Part shown: piece after piece, positions 47,993 through 57,291 of the stretch
How positions within the stretch are numbered: position 1 is the stretch's first letter
How the letters are laid out: each line of letters starts with the position of its first letter
NCBI RefSeq assembly: GCF_004364335.1
Contig: NZ_SOCR01000001.1
Coordinates: forward strand, 248,001-312,000
DNA: 64,000 bases
Source of the DNA: Pseudomonas graminis
GTDB taxonomy: Bacteria > Pseudomonadota > Gammaproteobacteria > Pseudomonadales > Pseudomonadaceae
Direction: 5' to 3'
Made by a program: the position numbers and the translations under genes
Notes under the pieces: model-generated
The model's database searches: none
The model's input: only the letters and a program-made list of their open reading frames with translations
What the model was told of the DNA's origin: nothing

Positions 47993-50911
47993 ATGAGTTT
48001 CTTTAAAAGCCTGTTGCCCAAATCGCTGACGTCGCAAATATTGGGGATGCTGTCTATTCTGATAGTGGTCTTCCTTACGACCGGCCTGGGCCTTTTTTAT
48101 AAAACTCAGCTTCTACAGCATATCGAGGAAATCCAAGACACCGCCAACATGCTGATAGAGGTGGCTGCGCAAGCCGTGGAGGAAAGTGTCGTCATTGGCG
48201 ATTACGACACCATCAAAAGAACCCTCGAAAAAACCCTGGCTCGCTCGCCATTCAAGTCAGCCATGTTTATTGACCTGTCGGGAGGCGTCATTCGCCTGGA
48301 GGGACCCCGCGCGCCGGTTGGCAGAGCCCCCGCGTGGATAGAGTCCGAGGTCGCTGCACGACTGTTCGATGTCAACCGTCCGATAACGATCGGTGGCAAA
48401 GACTATGGCGTGATGCGCCTGTCATTCAACGCCGAGAAAATAGCGACCGAGCTGTGTAATCTGGTGGTGCAAGCAACGGTCCTGGCAGTGCTTTTTTTGC
48501 TCACAAGCCTGTTGTTGATGGGATGGGTGATCAAGCGTTCGCTTGCCCATCTGGACAAGCTTCACTCCTATGAAGCGGAAATCGCTTCCGGCGCAGTGGC
48601 AGCAGAAGCCATGTTGGTCGCGGATGCCCCCGTCGAAATACAGGAAGCAATCAAAGCGGTAAACCGTACTGCCGCCAACATGCGCAATCACTTTGGTCAG
48701 CGTATCGAATCGTTGATGAATACCCTGGTGCAGCATAAAAACGCCCTGGATGAGGTTTCAATCGTTTGCGAATGTTCGCCCTCCGGCCGGATCACCTATG
48801 TCAACGAACGATTCGTGACTAGTTCACAGCGTTCCCGCGCCGAGCTTTTGGAGTTGACGATTGATCAAGTGTGGGACGGCATGTCTTCAGCCACTCAGCC
48901 GTGGCGGTGGGAACCTGAACGTGAGGTGTGGAACGGTGAGGTCAGGCTTACAGGTCGCGCCGGTACCGAGAAATGGCATCAACGCACGATCATTCCTATT
49001 CTCGATGACAAGGGCGGCGTTGAAAAATATATCTGCATCGACATCGATATCACGGATCGAAAAGAGTTTGAGGTGGCGATTCTGGATAACGCCCGAAGGC
49101 AACACCTGATCGCCCTGTTTGGCCAGCAGGCATTGACAGAGGAAAACGTCGGCGCCCTGGGTGAACTGGCCGCATTGACGGCGGCGCAAGGGTTGAACAT
49201 GAGCAAGGCCGCTTTATTAGTCGTTGATCGAGTGAGTCACGGCGTCATCCTCAACGCCGAGACTGGCTTGACCTACTTTGATCGCCGGAATCGCTACACG
49301 AATGAATGCTTGAGCGGTACGGGTGCTTCTGTTGCGCTTGATATTATTTCCGATACGCCGGAGGCGACGTGCAAATTGCTTTCGGTTGACACCGTAGAAG
49401 CTGAACGCATTAGCAGTCACGTAGAGGTTGATATACCTTGCGGGGATGCCTTTAGGGGTGTGCTCGGGGTTTACGCCACCACAGAGCACCCCTTTACACG
49501 TGAAGATGTTAGCTACCTCCAGACGTTGGCAAATCTGTTGGCTGCCGCGCTTGAACGGGATGACGCGAAGAAACGACTCACCTATCTGGCCGAAAATGAT
49601 TCGCTTACACATCTGCCTAATCGCTGGTTTCTCAATAATTACCTGCACGCTGCAATCAGCCGCACTGCATCGGCGCCATCTGCAATAAGCGTCATGTTCA
49701 TCGATCTGGACAGATTCAAAACCGTCAACGACACCATGGGGCATTCCGTAGGGGATGAATTGCTCATCCAGGCGAGCCGACGCCTGGAAGAATACCTCGA
49801 TGACGACAGTCTGGTTGCACGGCTGGGGGGCGATGAATTTTCGATTGTGGTCACCCATCCTGTTTATTCGGCGAGCTTCATCAAATCGCTTGCGACCGAC
49901 ATTGTCGACGCGTTGGCGAAACCCTTTAACCTTCGTGGCCAGGACATATTTGTTTCAGCGAGCGTTGGCATTGCTAATTACCCCTTTGACGGGGACAACG
50001 CTGGCGTCATCCTCAAGCATGCTGACACCGCCATGTACCATGCAAAAAAGAGCGGTCGTAATAACTTCAAGTTTTACACTGCCCAGATGAATGAAAGTGC
50101 CGTCAAGCGCTTGCAAACTGAAACGCTATTGCGGGGTGCGCTTGACCGCGACGAGTTCATTCTGCATTTTCAGCCCAAGATCAGCCTCTCAGATGGCAGT
50201 ATCAGTGGTTTGGAGGCTTTATTGAGGTGGAGTCATCCAGAACACGGCCTTGTTTCTCCCGCCGATTTTATTCCCATGCTCGAAGACACAGGTCTGATCA
50301 TTCCTGTGGGTGAATGGGTGATCCGGAAAGTCTGTGAAACCCTAAAGAGGTGGGAAGATAACAATCTGGCAGTGGTACCGATCGCCATCAACCTTTCAGC
50401 CAGGCAGCTTCAGGTAAAGGGCCTGGCCAAAATCGTCAAGCAGATCCTGGAAGAATACGGTATCAACCCTGCACTTTTAGAGTTGGAACTCACTGAATCC
50501 GTGCTGATGATTGAACCCGAGTCGGCGGTTGAAATACTGCGAGAGATAAAGTCATACGGCATCGGTCTTTCCGTCGATGACTTCGGAACGGGTTATTCCA
50601 GCCTGGCCTACTTGAAGCGATTCCCTATCGACACACTCAAAATCGACAGGATGTTCATTAAAGATATAACAAGCAATCATGAAGACGCGGCGATCACCCG
50701 AGCGGTCATCGTGCTGGCGCACGAACTGGATTTGAACGTCATTGCGGAAGGCGTTGAAACATTCGAGCAGCTGGAGCTGCTGATTAAATATGGCTGCGAT
50801 CAAATTCAGGGTTATCTTTTCAGTAAACCCGTCACGGGTGATGAGTGTGCTGCCATGATTAAATCGTCACGCACGTTGGCCATTAGCTTTCCTGAACCTG
50901 ATTTTGCCTGA
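47993..50911 (+). CDS. Membrane PAS-GAF-GGDEF-EAL protein (c-di-GMP turnover)
   Basis: A 972-aa sensor. Membrane helices at about 16-38 and 155-182 flank a periplasmic domain; a HAMP-like segment, a PAS domain (about 255-365), a GAF domain (about 370-530), GGDEF and EAL follow. The GGDEF motif is intact at 612-616 (RLGGDEFSIV), but the I-site RxxD is absent (DDDS). EAL is intact at 741-743 (LEALLRWSHPEHG), with EXLXLELTESVL-like and DDFGTGYSSL motifs, so both synthesis and hydrolysis of c-di-GMP look possible. It is preceded by a binding-protein gene that probably supplies its input. Confidence 0.92.
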   Translation: MSFFKSLLPKSLTSQILGMLSILIVVFLTTGLGLFYKTQLLQHIEEIQDTANMLIEVAAQAVEESVVIGDYDTIKRTLEKTLARSPFKSAMFIDLSGGVIRLEGPRAPVGRAPAWIESEVAARLFDVNRPITIGGKDYGVMRLSFNAEKIATELCNLVVQATVLAVLFLLTSLLLMGWVIKRSLAHLDKLHSYEAEIASGAVAAEAMLVADAPVEIQEAIKAVNRTAANMRNHFGQRIESLMNTLVQHKNALDEVSIVCECSPSGRITYVNERFVTSSQRSRAELLELTIDQVWDGMSSATQPWRWEPEREVWNGEVRLTGRAGTEKWHQRTIIPILDDKGGVEKYICIDIDITDRKEFEVAILDNARRQHLIALFGQQALTEENVGALGELAALTAAQGLNMSKAALLVVDRVSHGVILNAETGLTYFDRRNRYTNECLSGTGASVALDIISDTPEATCKLLSVDTVEAERISSHVEVDIPCGDAFRGVLGVYATTEHPFTREDVSYLQTLANLLAAALERDDAKKRLTYLAENDSLTHLPNRWFLNNYLHAAISRTASAPSAISVMFIDLDRFKTVNDTMGHSVGDELLIQASRRLEEYLDDDSLVARLGGDEFSIVVTHPVYSASFIKSLATDIVDALAKPFNLRGQDIFVSASVGIANYPFDGDNAGVILKHADTAMYHAKKSGRNNFKFYTAQMNESAVKRLQTETLLRGALDRDEFILHFQPKISLSDGSISGLEALLRWSHPEHGLVSPADFIPMLEDTGLIIPVGEWVIRKVCETLKRWEDNNLAVVPIAINLSARQLQVKGLAKIVKQILEEYGINPALLELELTESVLMIEPESAVEILREIKSYGIGLSVDDFGTGYSSLAYLKRFPIDTLKIDRMFIKDITSNHEDAAITRAVIVLAHELDLNVIAEGVETFEQLELLIKYGCDQIQGYLFSKPVTGDECAAMIKSSRTLAISFPEPDFA

Positions 50912-51110
50912 ATCAGTATCCACAGCAGTTGCACGATCAGCCAGGACGGGCAGCGGCGCTTGAACCTGAGGTGAATGCTTCCCCGGGCCTCCCCCCTCAG
51001 AACCCGCAGCCTCTGGCGAACGCCATCAGGGTCGCGACACAGGCCGGTTATTGGCACACTGTGCAGCATTCGCCTGAACACACATTGCCTAACCTCTATC
51101 TGGACGTCAC

Positions 51111-51350
51111 ATGACACCCAACGCCGAACTCTATAACCCTTCCACCGAATACGCTGACAAGCTGATTTCGCGGATTGGCCAAACACCTTCGTGGATCGCC
51201 AAGCGTATCGGTGTCACTGACAAACGCATCCGCTACATCCTGGACGGCGAAAGAACCGTCAAGGGCGAAACAACGCCCATTCAGATGACCTACACCGAGC
51301 AGTTCGCCCTTGAGTGCCTTGTCCAGGAGGCCATAGCCCTCAAGAGGTAA
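51111..51350 (+). CDS. Small helix-turn-helix-like protein
   Basis: A 79-aa protein that I do not recognise by family. Residues about 15-50 (DKLISRIGQTPSWIAKRIGVTDKRIRYILDG) look like a helix-turn-helix, with IAKRIGVT as turn and RIRYILDGER as recognition helix, reminiscent of small phage or plasmid regulators. The C-terminus is helical (YTEQFALECLVQEAIALKR). It is convergent with the AAA ATPase gene, with 21 bp between the stops. It may be part of the same accessory module. Confidence 0.6.
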   Translation: MTPNAELYNPSTEYADKLISRIGQTPSWIAKRIGVTDKRIRYILDGERTVKGETTPIQMTYTEQFALECLVQEAIALKR

Positions 51351-51371
51351 CCATTGCGGGCTGCCGCGAGG

Positions 51372-52526
51372 CTACAAGCCTTCCAGCAGCCCGTCGGCGC
51401 GAAGCAGATCAACGATCACGTGCTCATCCACCGCGTATACACCCCGTGAAGCCTTCCAGACCAGGTTCTTTTCCTGCAACGCAATGAGCGCTTGTTGCAC
51501 GCCCGGCACCTCAACCTTGATGTCGCTTTCCGGGATGCCTGCCAGCTTCATCGCTGTGGCGTACAACGCCATGGTGGGCGCCTCAAACGGGGCGTAGCTG
51601 TCGCCCATGCTGCCCATCACGCGAATCACGGCAGACTGGATCGGAGTGAGGCTGTGGATCACCTTCTTGAGGTTCGCATTCAATTCATCCGCCTGCGCCC
51701 GAACCAGCTCGGCAAACCGCTCACGTACGTTTTCAGGGTCAATGAAAAAGTCGAAGCGAATGGCATCAGCGGCTGCGCCGAGCAATTCGGGTCGATAGCC
51801 ACTTTCTTTGAACAGCTGGAACACTTCTGCCGGATCGAGCGGGGATGGCAGATCGATGTTGGCGCACAGCCAGTCGATGTAGTTTTGATCCAGCGTCGGG
51901 AACGGCACCATTGATGCCCCGAAGAACGCCTGATCCTTGCTGTTGCGCAGCATGGCCAGCTTGTCCCTGTTCGAGCCGGTGCAGACGATGCGCAGGCCAT
52001 GGTGCCGGGAGCTGTTGAGTTCGTCCCTCGCCGCTTTGAGCGCGAACAGCGCTGCCACGCCCGCCTCGGTTGTAATCGCGTGCTGCGCTTCATCGATCAT
52101 CAGAACGATGAGCTTCTGCGATTCGTCGGAGAGCGCCACCAGCGCCGTGGTGAGGTCGATGTCTTTGCCGAGGCCGATTTTATCCAGACTGAAATTCAAG
52201 CCGCCAACGGCGACCTTTTCTATCCCGGAAGCCTTGGCCAGCCGTGCGATGAAGTCGTCGTTACGACCGACTGCTTCGCGGATCGCTTCCACGATGACAA
52301 GGCCGGGGTCTTTGGTCAGGTCTTGCCAGAGGTCGGCATACAGCACGATCGCCCCCGCCTTCTCCAGCGCAGGGCGCAGGTCTTCACGGGCGAAGGTGGA
52401 TTTGCCGGTACGCCGTGGCGCCGCCAGGAAGACGCCGGAGCTGGCGGAACTGCCCACGGATATCTGCATGATCAGTTTGGAGAGTCGGGTGGCCAACTCA
52501 GGACGGTGATAGAAGATTCCAGGCAT
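51372..52526 (-). CDS. AAA-type ATPase with C-terminal winged-helix-like region
   Basis: A 384-aa STAND/ORC-like P-loop ATPase. Walker A is AAPRRTGKSTF near 34-44, Walker B is KLIVLMIDEAQ near 138-148, and the sensor-1 region is GLRIVCTGSNRDKL. The C-terminal third (about 285-384) begins HSLTPIQSAVIRVMGSMGD and looks like a winged helix (VPGVQQALIALQEKNLVWKASRGVYAV). No nuclease, transposase or protease domain is present. The ATG begins 21 bp from a phased repeat array that probably regulates it. Possible roles include mobile-element, anti-phage or DNA maintenance ATPase; none is shown. Confidence 0.8.
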   Translation of the reverse strand: MPGIFYHRPELATRLSKLIMQISVGSSASSGVFLAAPRRTGKSTFAREDLRPALEKAGAIVLYADLWQDLTKDPGLVIVEAIREAVGRNDDFIARLAKASGIEKVAVGGLNFSLDKIGLGKDIDLTTALVALSDESQKLIVLMIDEAQHAITTEAGVAALFALKAARDELNSSRHHGLRIVCTGSNRDKLAMLRNSKDQAFFGASMVPFPTLDQNYIDWLCANIDLPSPLDPAEVFQLFKESGYRPELLGAAADAIRFDFFIDPENVRERFAELVRAQADELNANLKKVIHSLTPIQSAVIRVMGSMGDSYAPFEAPTMALYATAMKLAGIPESDIKVEVPGVQQALIALQEKNLVWKASRGVYAVDEHVIVDLLRADGLLEGL

Positions 52527-52546
52527 CTGTAGATCTCTGCGCAGCT

Positions 52547-52642
52547 CTATAGGTAAATATAGAGCGACTATAGACCCATTATAGATAGGCGGGGAATACC
52601 CGTTTATAGGGAATTATAGAACGACTATAGACCCATTATGGA
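52547..52642. repeat. Two blocks of helically phased TATAGR hexamers in front of the AAA ATPase
   Basis: Two direct repeats of 36 bp (52547-52582 and 52604-52639) are offset by 57 bp and differ at four positions. Each contains four TATAGR-type hexamers starting at 52548, 52558, 52569, 52580 and at 52605, 52615, 52626, 52637 (the last is TATGGA), that is spacings of 10, 11 and 11 bp. On the ATPase's own strand they read TCTATA, and two instances form TATAAT, so they may include -10 elements. Such phasing suits a cooperative DNA-binding protein. Confidence 0.85.
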
Positions 52643-52739
52643 AATGAGGTTTCGGCCTCGCGGCATCCACTGGCGCCCACAGAGCACTGGGGCGCCGCCA
52701 GGCCATGGTGCTTGGGCAACCCTCAGGGATGGGCCATGC

Positions 52740-53573
52740 TTAATCGATCAACCCCTGCGCGTCATAAAACGGGTACGGCCCCGGGTAATCACCGAACACG
52801 CCGTTGTGGGTCACCAGCCCCTGCTCCGCTTCCCAGCGATGCAGCAGGTAGCCCGCCGGCTCAAGGTTGAAATGCGCCGGGGCGTCGTCGCGCAGGTCCA
52901 GCACGATCTGGTGCGAAGTGCCCGGGCAGGTGCAACTGATGCTGCCGGCGAAGCGCCGCTGCATGGGCCGATGCAGATGGCCGCACAGAACACGTTCAAC
53001 TTGCGGGTGACGGGCGATCACCTCCTCCAGCGCCGCGCCGTTGACGAACGCTTCGCGGTCCATGTGGCCAATGCCGGTGACAAACGGCGGGTGGTGCATG
53101 ATCAGCAGGGTTGGCACCTCGGGACGCCGACCCAGCACGTCATCCAGCCAGGCCATCTGACTGTCGAGCACTTGCCCGCCGTGGGCGCCGGGGATCGTCG
53201 AGTCCAGACCGATCAGGCGCACCGGGTGCTCCTCGACGACCCAATCCAGGGGTGACTTGGGACACAGCGGCAGGTAAACGTGATCGGCAAATTCGGCCAG
53301 CAGGTGATCGCGGACGTCGTGATTACCGGGCACAAGGTAATAAGGCATGCTCAGACGCGCCAGCTCGGGATGCAGGACGGCGTATTCGTCCGGCCGACCG
53401 AAATCCACCAGGTCGCCACTGATCACCACGATGTCCGGGCGCGGCATGCTGGCATTCAGATGGTCGACCGCGCGACGCAAGGCGCCGAGGGTGTCGACCA
53501 CGCCGTAGGTCAGCTTGTTGCCGGCTTTGAGGTGCAGATCGCTGATCTGCGCGATGAGAAACGGAAGACTCAA
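52740..53573 (-). CDS. Class III cyclic-nucleotide/glycerophosphodiester phosphodiesterase (GpdQ/CpdA-like)
   Basis: A 277-aa metallophosphoesterase. The metal-binding signatures are all visible: AQISDLHL (DxH), SGDLVD (GDxxD), PGNHD (GNHD), MHHPPF (H) and CGHLHRP (GHxH). Such enzymes hydrolyse phosphodiesters; GpdQ acts on glycerophosphodiesters, CpdA on cAMP. Both candidate starts are TTG; I prefer 53573 because GGGTGGG lies upstream and the protein then begins MSLPFLIAQISDLHL. It is the last gene of an operon with an ABC importer, which suggests that it acts on the imported substrate. Confidence 0.9.
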   Translation of the reverse strand: MSLPFLIAQISDLHLKAGNKLTYGVVDTLGALRRAVDHLNASMPRPDIVVISGDLVDFGRPDEYAVLHPELARLSMPYYLVPGNHDVRDHLLAEFADHVYLPLCPKSPLDWVVEEHPVRLIGLDSTIPGAHGGQVLDSQMAWLDDVLGRRPEVPTLLIMHHPPFVTGIGHMDREAFVNGAALEEVIARHPQVERVLCGHLHRPMQRRFAGSISCTCPGTSHQIVLDLRDDAPAHFNLEPAGYLLHRWEAEQGLVTHNGVFGDYPGPYPFYDAQGLID

Positions 53574-53597
53574 AATTGACCCACCCAAAACCAATGC

Positions 53598-54629
53598 TCA
53601 CGGATGCAGGGCGAACAACGCCTGCGGCTCGACGGCCAGAGCGATGAGGTCGCCCGGGGCATGAATGACGTTATCGGCGCTGTCGACCAGCAACGGTTGC
53701 GCGGCGCCGACCTCGATCAGCAAGCGGCTCTGAGCGCCCTGAAAAAACTGGCCCAGCAGACGCCCGTGCAGGTGGCCTTCACGCTTCACCACCCGCAGAT
53801 GCTCGGGCCGGCAGTACACGGTGGACGGCGCACCCGCCTCACTCCAGGGCAATTCGCCGCCGCTGACTTTCAGGCCATTGACGGTACGGGCCGCCACCGA
53901 GAAGGCGTTGAGATTGCCGACGAAACCGGCCACGAAGGGGTTGGCAGGCTGCTGATAGATTTCCCGCGGGGTGCCGAGCTGGGCGATGCGCCCCTGCTGC
54001 ATGACCAGAATCCGGTCGCCGAGGGCCATGGCTTCGCCCTGATCGTGGGTGACGAACACCGAGGTGATGCCGAGGCCGCGCAACAGCTGATCAAGTTCGC
54101 TGCGCAAGCGTTCCCGCAGTTGCGCGTCCAGTGCCGCCAGCGGTTCATCGAGCAGCAGGACTTTCGGCCGTGGCGCCAGGGCACGGGCCAATGCCACTCG
54201 CTGACGCTGTCCGCCCGACAGCTCATGAATGCCGCGTTTGGCGTGTTCTTGCAGGCCGACCAGTTCCAGCAACTCGGCGCAGCGCTTGCTGCGCTCGACA
54301 ACCGATATGCCGCGTACCTTCAGCCCATAAACAATGTTGCCTTCCACCGAAAGGTTGGGAAACAGCGCGTAGTTCTGGAAGACCATGCCGACGTCGCGGC
54401 GCTCGATGGGCAGCCGGGTGACGTCCTGATCACCGAACAACACCTGGCCGACGTCCGGCCGTTCCAGCCCGGCGATCATCCGCAGGGTCGTGGTTTTGCC
54501 GCAGCCGGACGGACCGAGAATCGCCAGGGTCTCCCCTGCCTCGATGGTCAGGTTGAGGTCGTGAACGGCGACAGTGCCGTCGGCGAAGGCCTTGCGGCAG
54601 CCGATCAGGCGCAGCGTGGTTCCAGTCAT
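53598..54629 (-). CDS. ABC transporter ATP-binding protein (2-aminoethylphosphonate/spermidine-type)
   Basis: A 343-aa ATPase of an importer. Walker A is LGPSGCGKTTTLR, the Q-loop FQNYALFPNLSV, the signature ELSGGQRQRVALARAL, and Walker B PKVLLLDEPLAALD. The C-terminal TOBE domain (about 270-343) includes VYCRPEHLRVV. This belongs to the PotA/FbpC/PhnT group that powers uptake of small solutes such as phosphonates. The ATG overlaps the upstream permease stop by 4 bp. A much longer open frame upstream is rejected, as it lies within the permease gene. Confidence 0.94.
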   Translation of the reverse strand: MTGTTLRLIGCRKAFADGTVAVHDLNLTIEAGETLAILGPSGCGKTTTLRMIAGLERPDVGQVLFGDQDVTRLPIERRDVGMVFQNYALFPNLSVEGNIVYGLKVRGISVVERSKRCAELLELVGLQEHAKRGIHELSGGQRQRVALARALAPRPKVLLLDEPLAALDAQLRERLRSELDQLLRGLGITSVFVTHDQGEAMALGDRILVMQQGRIAQLGTPREIYQQPANPFVAGFVGNLNAFSVAARTVNGLKVSGGELPWSEAGAPSTVYCRPEHLRVVKREGHLHGRLLGQFFQGAQSRLLIEVGAAQPLLVDSADNVIHAPGDLIALAVEPQALFALHP

Positions 54630-55420
54630 CTTTGCTCTCCACGGGAAAGGCGCGCGCTGATGGCCTGCAACGCCACCAGCAGCGGCACGATCATCAACAG
54701 AAATATGAGGGTGTAGGCGCTGGCCACTTCCAGCCGCGCCGAGGCGTAACTGTCCGCGAGACCCACCGGCAGGGTTTTGGTCATGGGCGTGTGCAGCATC
54801 CACGTCAGGTTGAATTCGCCCAGGGACAGCGTCACCACCATGAGCACGCCGGCGAGAATCCCCGCCCGGCAGTTGGGCACCACGACGCTGAAGAACCGTC
54901 GCAGCGGTCCGGCACCGAGACTGGCGGCTGCCTCCTCCAGCACGGGCAGGTGTTGGCGCTGCATCACCGCCATCACCGGGCGCACCAGAAACGGCAAAGT
55001 GAACAGCACGTGGCCGACGAGGATGAACAGCCAACTGCTGCGAAAACTGCCGAACTGGCCGTAGGTCAGCAGCAGGGCCAGGGCGCTGGCCAGGCCCGGC
55101 ATGGCCACGGGTAAGACCATCAATTCCTCGAAGGCGCGACTGAAGCGGTTGTTCATCCGCACCAGTGCATAGGCGGCGGGTACGCCGATCACGCAGACGC
55201 ACACCGCGCAGGCCAGCGCCAGTTGCAGCGACAGCCAGACGGTGGGCGAATAGGCCTGCCAGACTTGCGCGATCCAGTCGAAGGTCAAGCCGCTGGACAC
55301 GCCCTGAAAGTAATTGCGGGTCAGCCCGGCCACCAACGACATCAGCACCGGCACCAGCATGAAGGCGCAGACCAGCAGCGTGAACAGCAACTGCGCGATG
55401 AACAGCGATGAGCGTTTCAC
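54626..55420 (-). CDS. ABC transporter permease (second subunit)
   Basis: A 264-aa inner-membrane protein with six hydrophobic helices. The EAA loop reads EEAAASLGAGPLRRFFSVVVPNCRAGI, the site where it contacts the ATPase. The GTG start overlaps the stop of the first permease. It belongs to the PotC/PhnV type of binding-protein-dependent permeases. Confidence 0.92.
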   Translation of the reverse strand: MKRSSLFIAQLLFTLLVCAFMLVPVLMSLVAGLTRNYFQGVSSGLTFDWIAQVWQAYSPTVWLSLQLALACAVCVCVIGVPAAYALVRMNNRFSRAFEELMVLPVAMPGLASALALLLTYGQFGSFRSSWLFILVGHVLFTLPFLVRPVMAVMQRQHLPVLEEAAASLGAGPLRRFFSVVVPNCRAGILAGVLMVVTLSLGEFNLTWMLHTPMTKTLPVGLADSYASARLEVASAYTLIFLLMIVPLLVALQAISARLSRGEQR

Positions 55421-56286
55421 AGGACCGTCCCCGATTGCTTGACCATGCGCCGCGCGAGCAGCAACACCGCCCAGGTCAGCGCGCCCAGTACCACCGACAG
55501 CGCCGCCGCGACGGTAAAGTTGGCGTAATTGGTGAACACGTTGTAGATCGCCACAGGGGTGACATTCAGCTGGGTGCCGAGGGTGAACGCCGTGCCGAAC
55601 GCGCCCATGGATGTGGCAAAACAGATCGCGCCGCAGGACACCAAAGCCGGTGCCAGCCCTGGAATGATCACGTCACGCACCACGCGCCAGTGCCCCGCTC
55701 CCAGGGAATGCGCGGCCTCTTCCAGGCTGCGGTCGAGGCTTTCGCAGGCGGCCATAATCGTGAGGATCACTCGGGGAATCGAGAAGTACAGATAGCCGAG
55801 GAACAGCCCCGCCAGGGAGTAGGCGAACACCCAGCGCTCACCCGCCAGTTTCAGCCCGAGCATGGCGAACAGCCCCTGCCGCCCTGCCAGCAAAATCACC
55901 AGAAAGCCCACCACTACGCCGGGAAACGCCAAGGGAAAGGTCAGCAGCGCCACCAGTGTGGTGCGGCCGAAAAAGCGCTGGCGGGCGAGAAACACGCCGG
56001 TGATGCCGCCGACCAGCAGCGCGGCGAGGGTCACCACGGCAGCGAGCACGCAGGTTTGCGCCAGGCTACCCAGGTACTGCGGGCTGCTGAGCACTTGCCA
56101 ATAGCCGCTGCCGGCGCCGTCCCGTTGCTGTCCGCCGAGCAAGATGAGGTGCGCCAGCGGCAATAGCCAGAATGCTGCCAACACGGCCGCTGCAGGTGCC
56201 AGCGCCCAAGCGGCCGTCGGGCGCAGATGCCACTTCGTCGACCCGCTGGCGCCTGCGTTCTGCGCCTTCAACACCGTGCTGCTCAC
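55417..56286 (-). CDS. ABC transporter permease (first subunit)
   Basis: A 289-aa permease with about six hydrophobic helices and an EAA loop reading EEAAHSLGAGHWRVVRDVIIPGLAPAL. It pairs with the second permease that overlaps it by 4 bp, and its GTG start adjoins the stop of the binding-protein gene directly. The N-terminal 25 residues are hydrophilic and variable. It is of the PotB/PhnU type. Confidence 0.92.
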   Translation of the reverse strand: MSSTVLKAQNAGASGSTKWHLRPTAAWALAPAAAVLAAFWLLPLAHLILLGGQQRDGAGSGYWQVLSSPQYLGSLAQTCVLAAVVTLAALLVGGITGVFLARQRFFGRTTLVALLTFPLAFPGVVVGFLVILLAGRQGLFAMLGLKLAGERWVFAYSLAGLFLGYLYFSIPRVILTIMAACESLDRSLEEAAHSLGAGHWRVVRDVIIPGLAPALVSCGAICFATSMGAFGTAFTLGTQLNVTPVAIYNVFTNYANFTVAAALSVVLGALTWAVLLLARRMVKQSGTVL

Positions 56287-57291
56287 TTACTTGACCTCGC
56301 TCAGGTAACGCGCGGCAAAGGCTTCCTGCACGTCGGCCATGTGCTGGTAATCCACCACGCCGGCGCGAGCGTAGTCGCTGTCCGGCAGGAACTGCGCGGC
56401 CACGTCAGCCGGCATCTTCATGGCCCGCACCGGGCGCAGGTACGCCTTGGCCCACAGCGCCTGGCCTTGGTCGGAGAGGACAAAGTCCAGCACCTTTTCG
56501 GCGTTGGCTTGATGGGGCGCGTTGGCGACGAGGCTCATCACGTAGGGCACGCTGATGCTGCCCTCTTTCGGGATAACGAAGGCGACGTTGGCCTTGTCCT
56601 TGTATCGGGCGCGGTAGGCGTTGAAGTCGTAGTCCACGAGGATCGGCAATTCGCCAGACAGCACTCGCGCATAGGCCGTTTGCTTGGGCACGATCGGCGC
56701 GTTCTTCGCCAGTTTCTGGAAGTACTCGATGGCCGGCGCGAAGTTATCCAGGGTGCCGCCCATGGCCTGATTGATCGCCACGGCGGAGACGTAGCCGACG
56801 AAGGCACTGGACGGATCGAGGTAACCGACCATGCCTTTGTATTCCGGCTTGAGCAGATCCGCCCAGCTTTGCGGGACCGGTAAGCCACCCAGTGCATCGA
56901 CATTGACCATGATACCGAGGGTGCCGGAGTGGATCGCGAACCAGTGGCCTTCGGGGTCTTTCAGGCCGGCGGGAATTTGCTCCCAGCCCTTGGGTTTGTA
57001 GGTGCCGACCACGCCAGCCTTTTGCGCCTGCAAACCGAAGGTCACGCCGTAATACACCACGTCCGCCACCGGGGCGGCTTTCTCGGCCACCAACTGCGCC
57101 AGGGACTGGCCGGAGTTCTTGTTGTCCAGCGGCACTTGCACGCCAGTGCTGTCGGCGATCGCCTTGAGCTGGGTGCCCCAGTCCGCCCATTCCGGCGGGC
57201 AGTTGTAGCAAATCGCGGTTTCGGCGGCCTGGGTCAGGCTGGCCACGCCACACAGCAGCAGGGCCGCCAGGGTTTTACTGAAGCGGGTCAT
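56287..57291 (-). CDS. ABC transporter periplasmic substrate-binding protein
   Basis: A 334-aa binding protein of the iron/polyamine/2-aminoethylphosphonate type, with a signal peptide (MTRFSKTLAALLLCGVASLTQAA). Family stretches are CYNCPPEWADWGTQLKAIAD, DVVYYGVTFGLQAQKAGVVG, HSGTLGIMVNVDALGG and PYVMSLVANAPHQANAEKVLDFVLSDQGQALW. The ligand cannot be read from sequence, but the phosphodiesterase in the operon suggests an organophosphate. The ATG at 57291 overlaps the repressor gene by 17 bp. Confidence 0.92.
   Translation of the reverse strand: MTRFSKTLAALLLCGVASLTQAAETAICYNCPPEWADWGTQLKAIADSTGVQVPLDNKNSGQSLAQLVAEKAAPVADVVYYGVTFGLQAQKAGVVGTYKPKGWEQIPAGLKDPEGHWFAIHSGTLGIMVNVDALGGLPVPQSWADLLKPEYKGMVGYLDPSSAFVGYVSAVAINQAMGGTLDNFAPAIEYFQKLAKNAPIVPKQTAYARVLSGELPILVDYDFNAYRARYKDKANVAFVIPKEGSISVPYVMSLVANAPHQANAEKVLDFVLSDQGQALWAKAYLRPVRAMKMPADVAAQFLPDSDYARAGVVDYQHMADVQEAFAARYLSEVK

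Noticed and set aside
52547..52642. CRISPR array
   Set aside because: Only two 36-bp repeats with one 21-bp spacer, internal periodic hexamers and no cas genes; better explained as an operator array.
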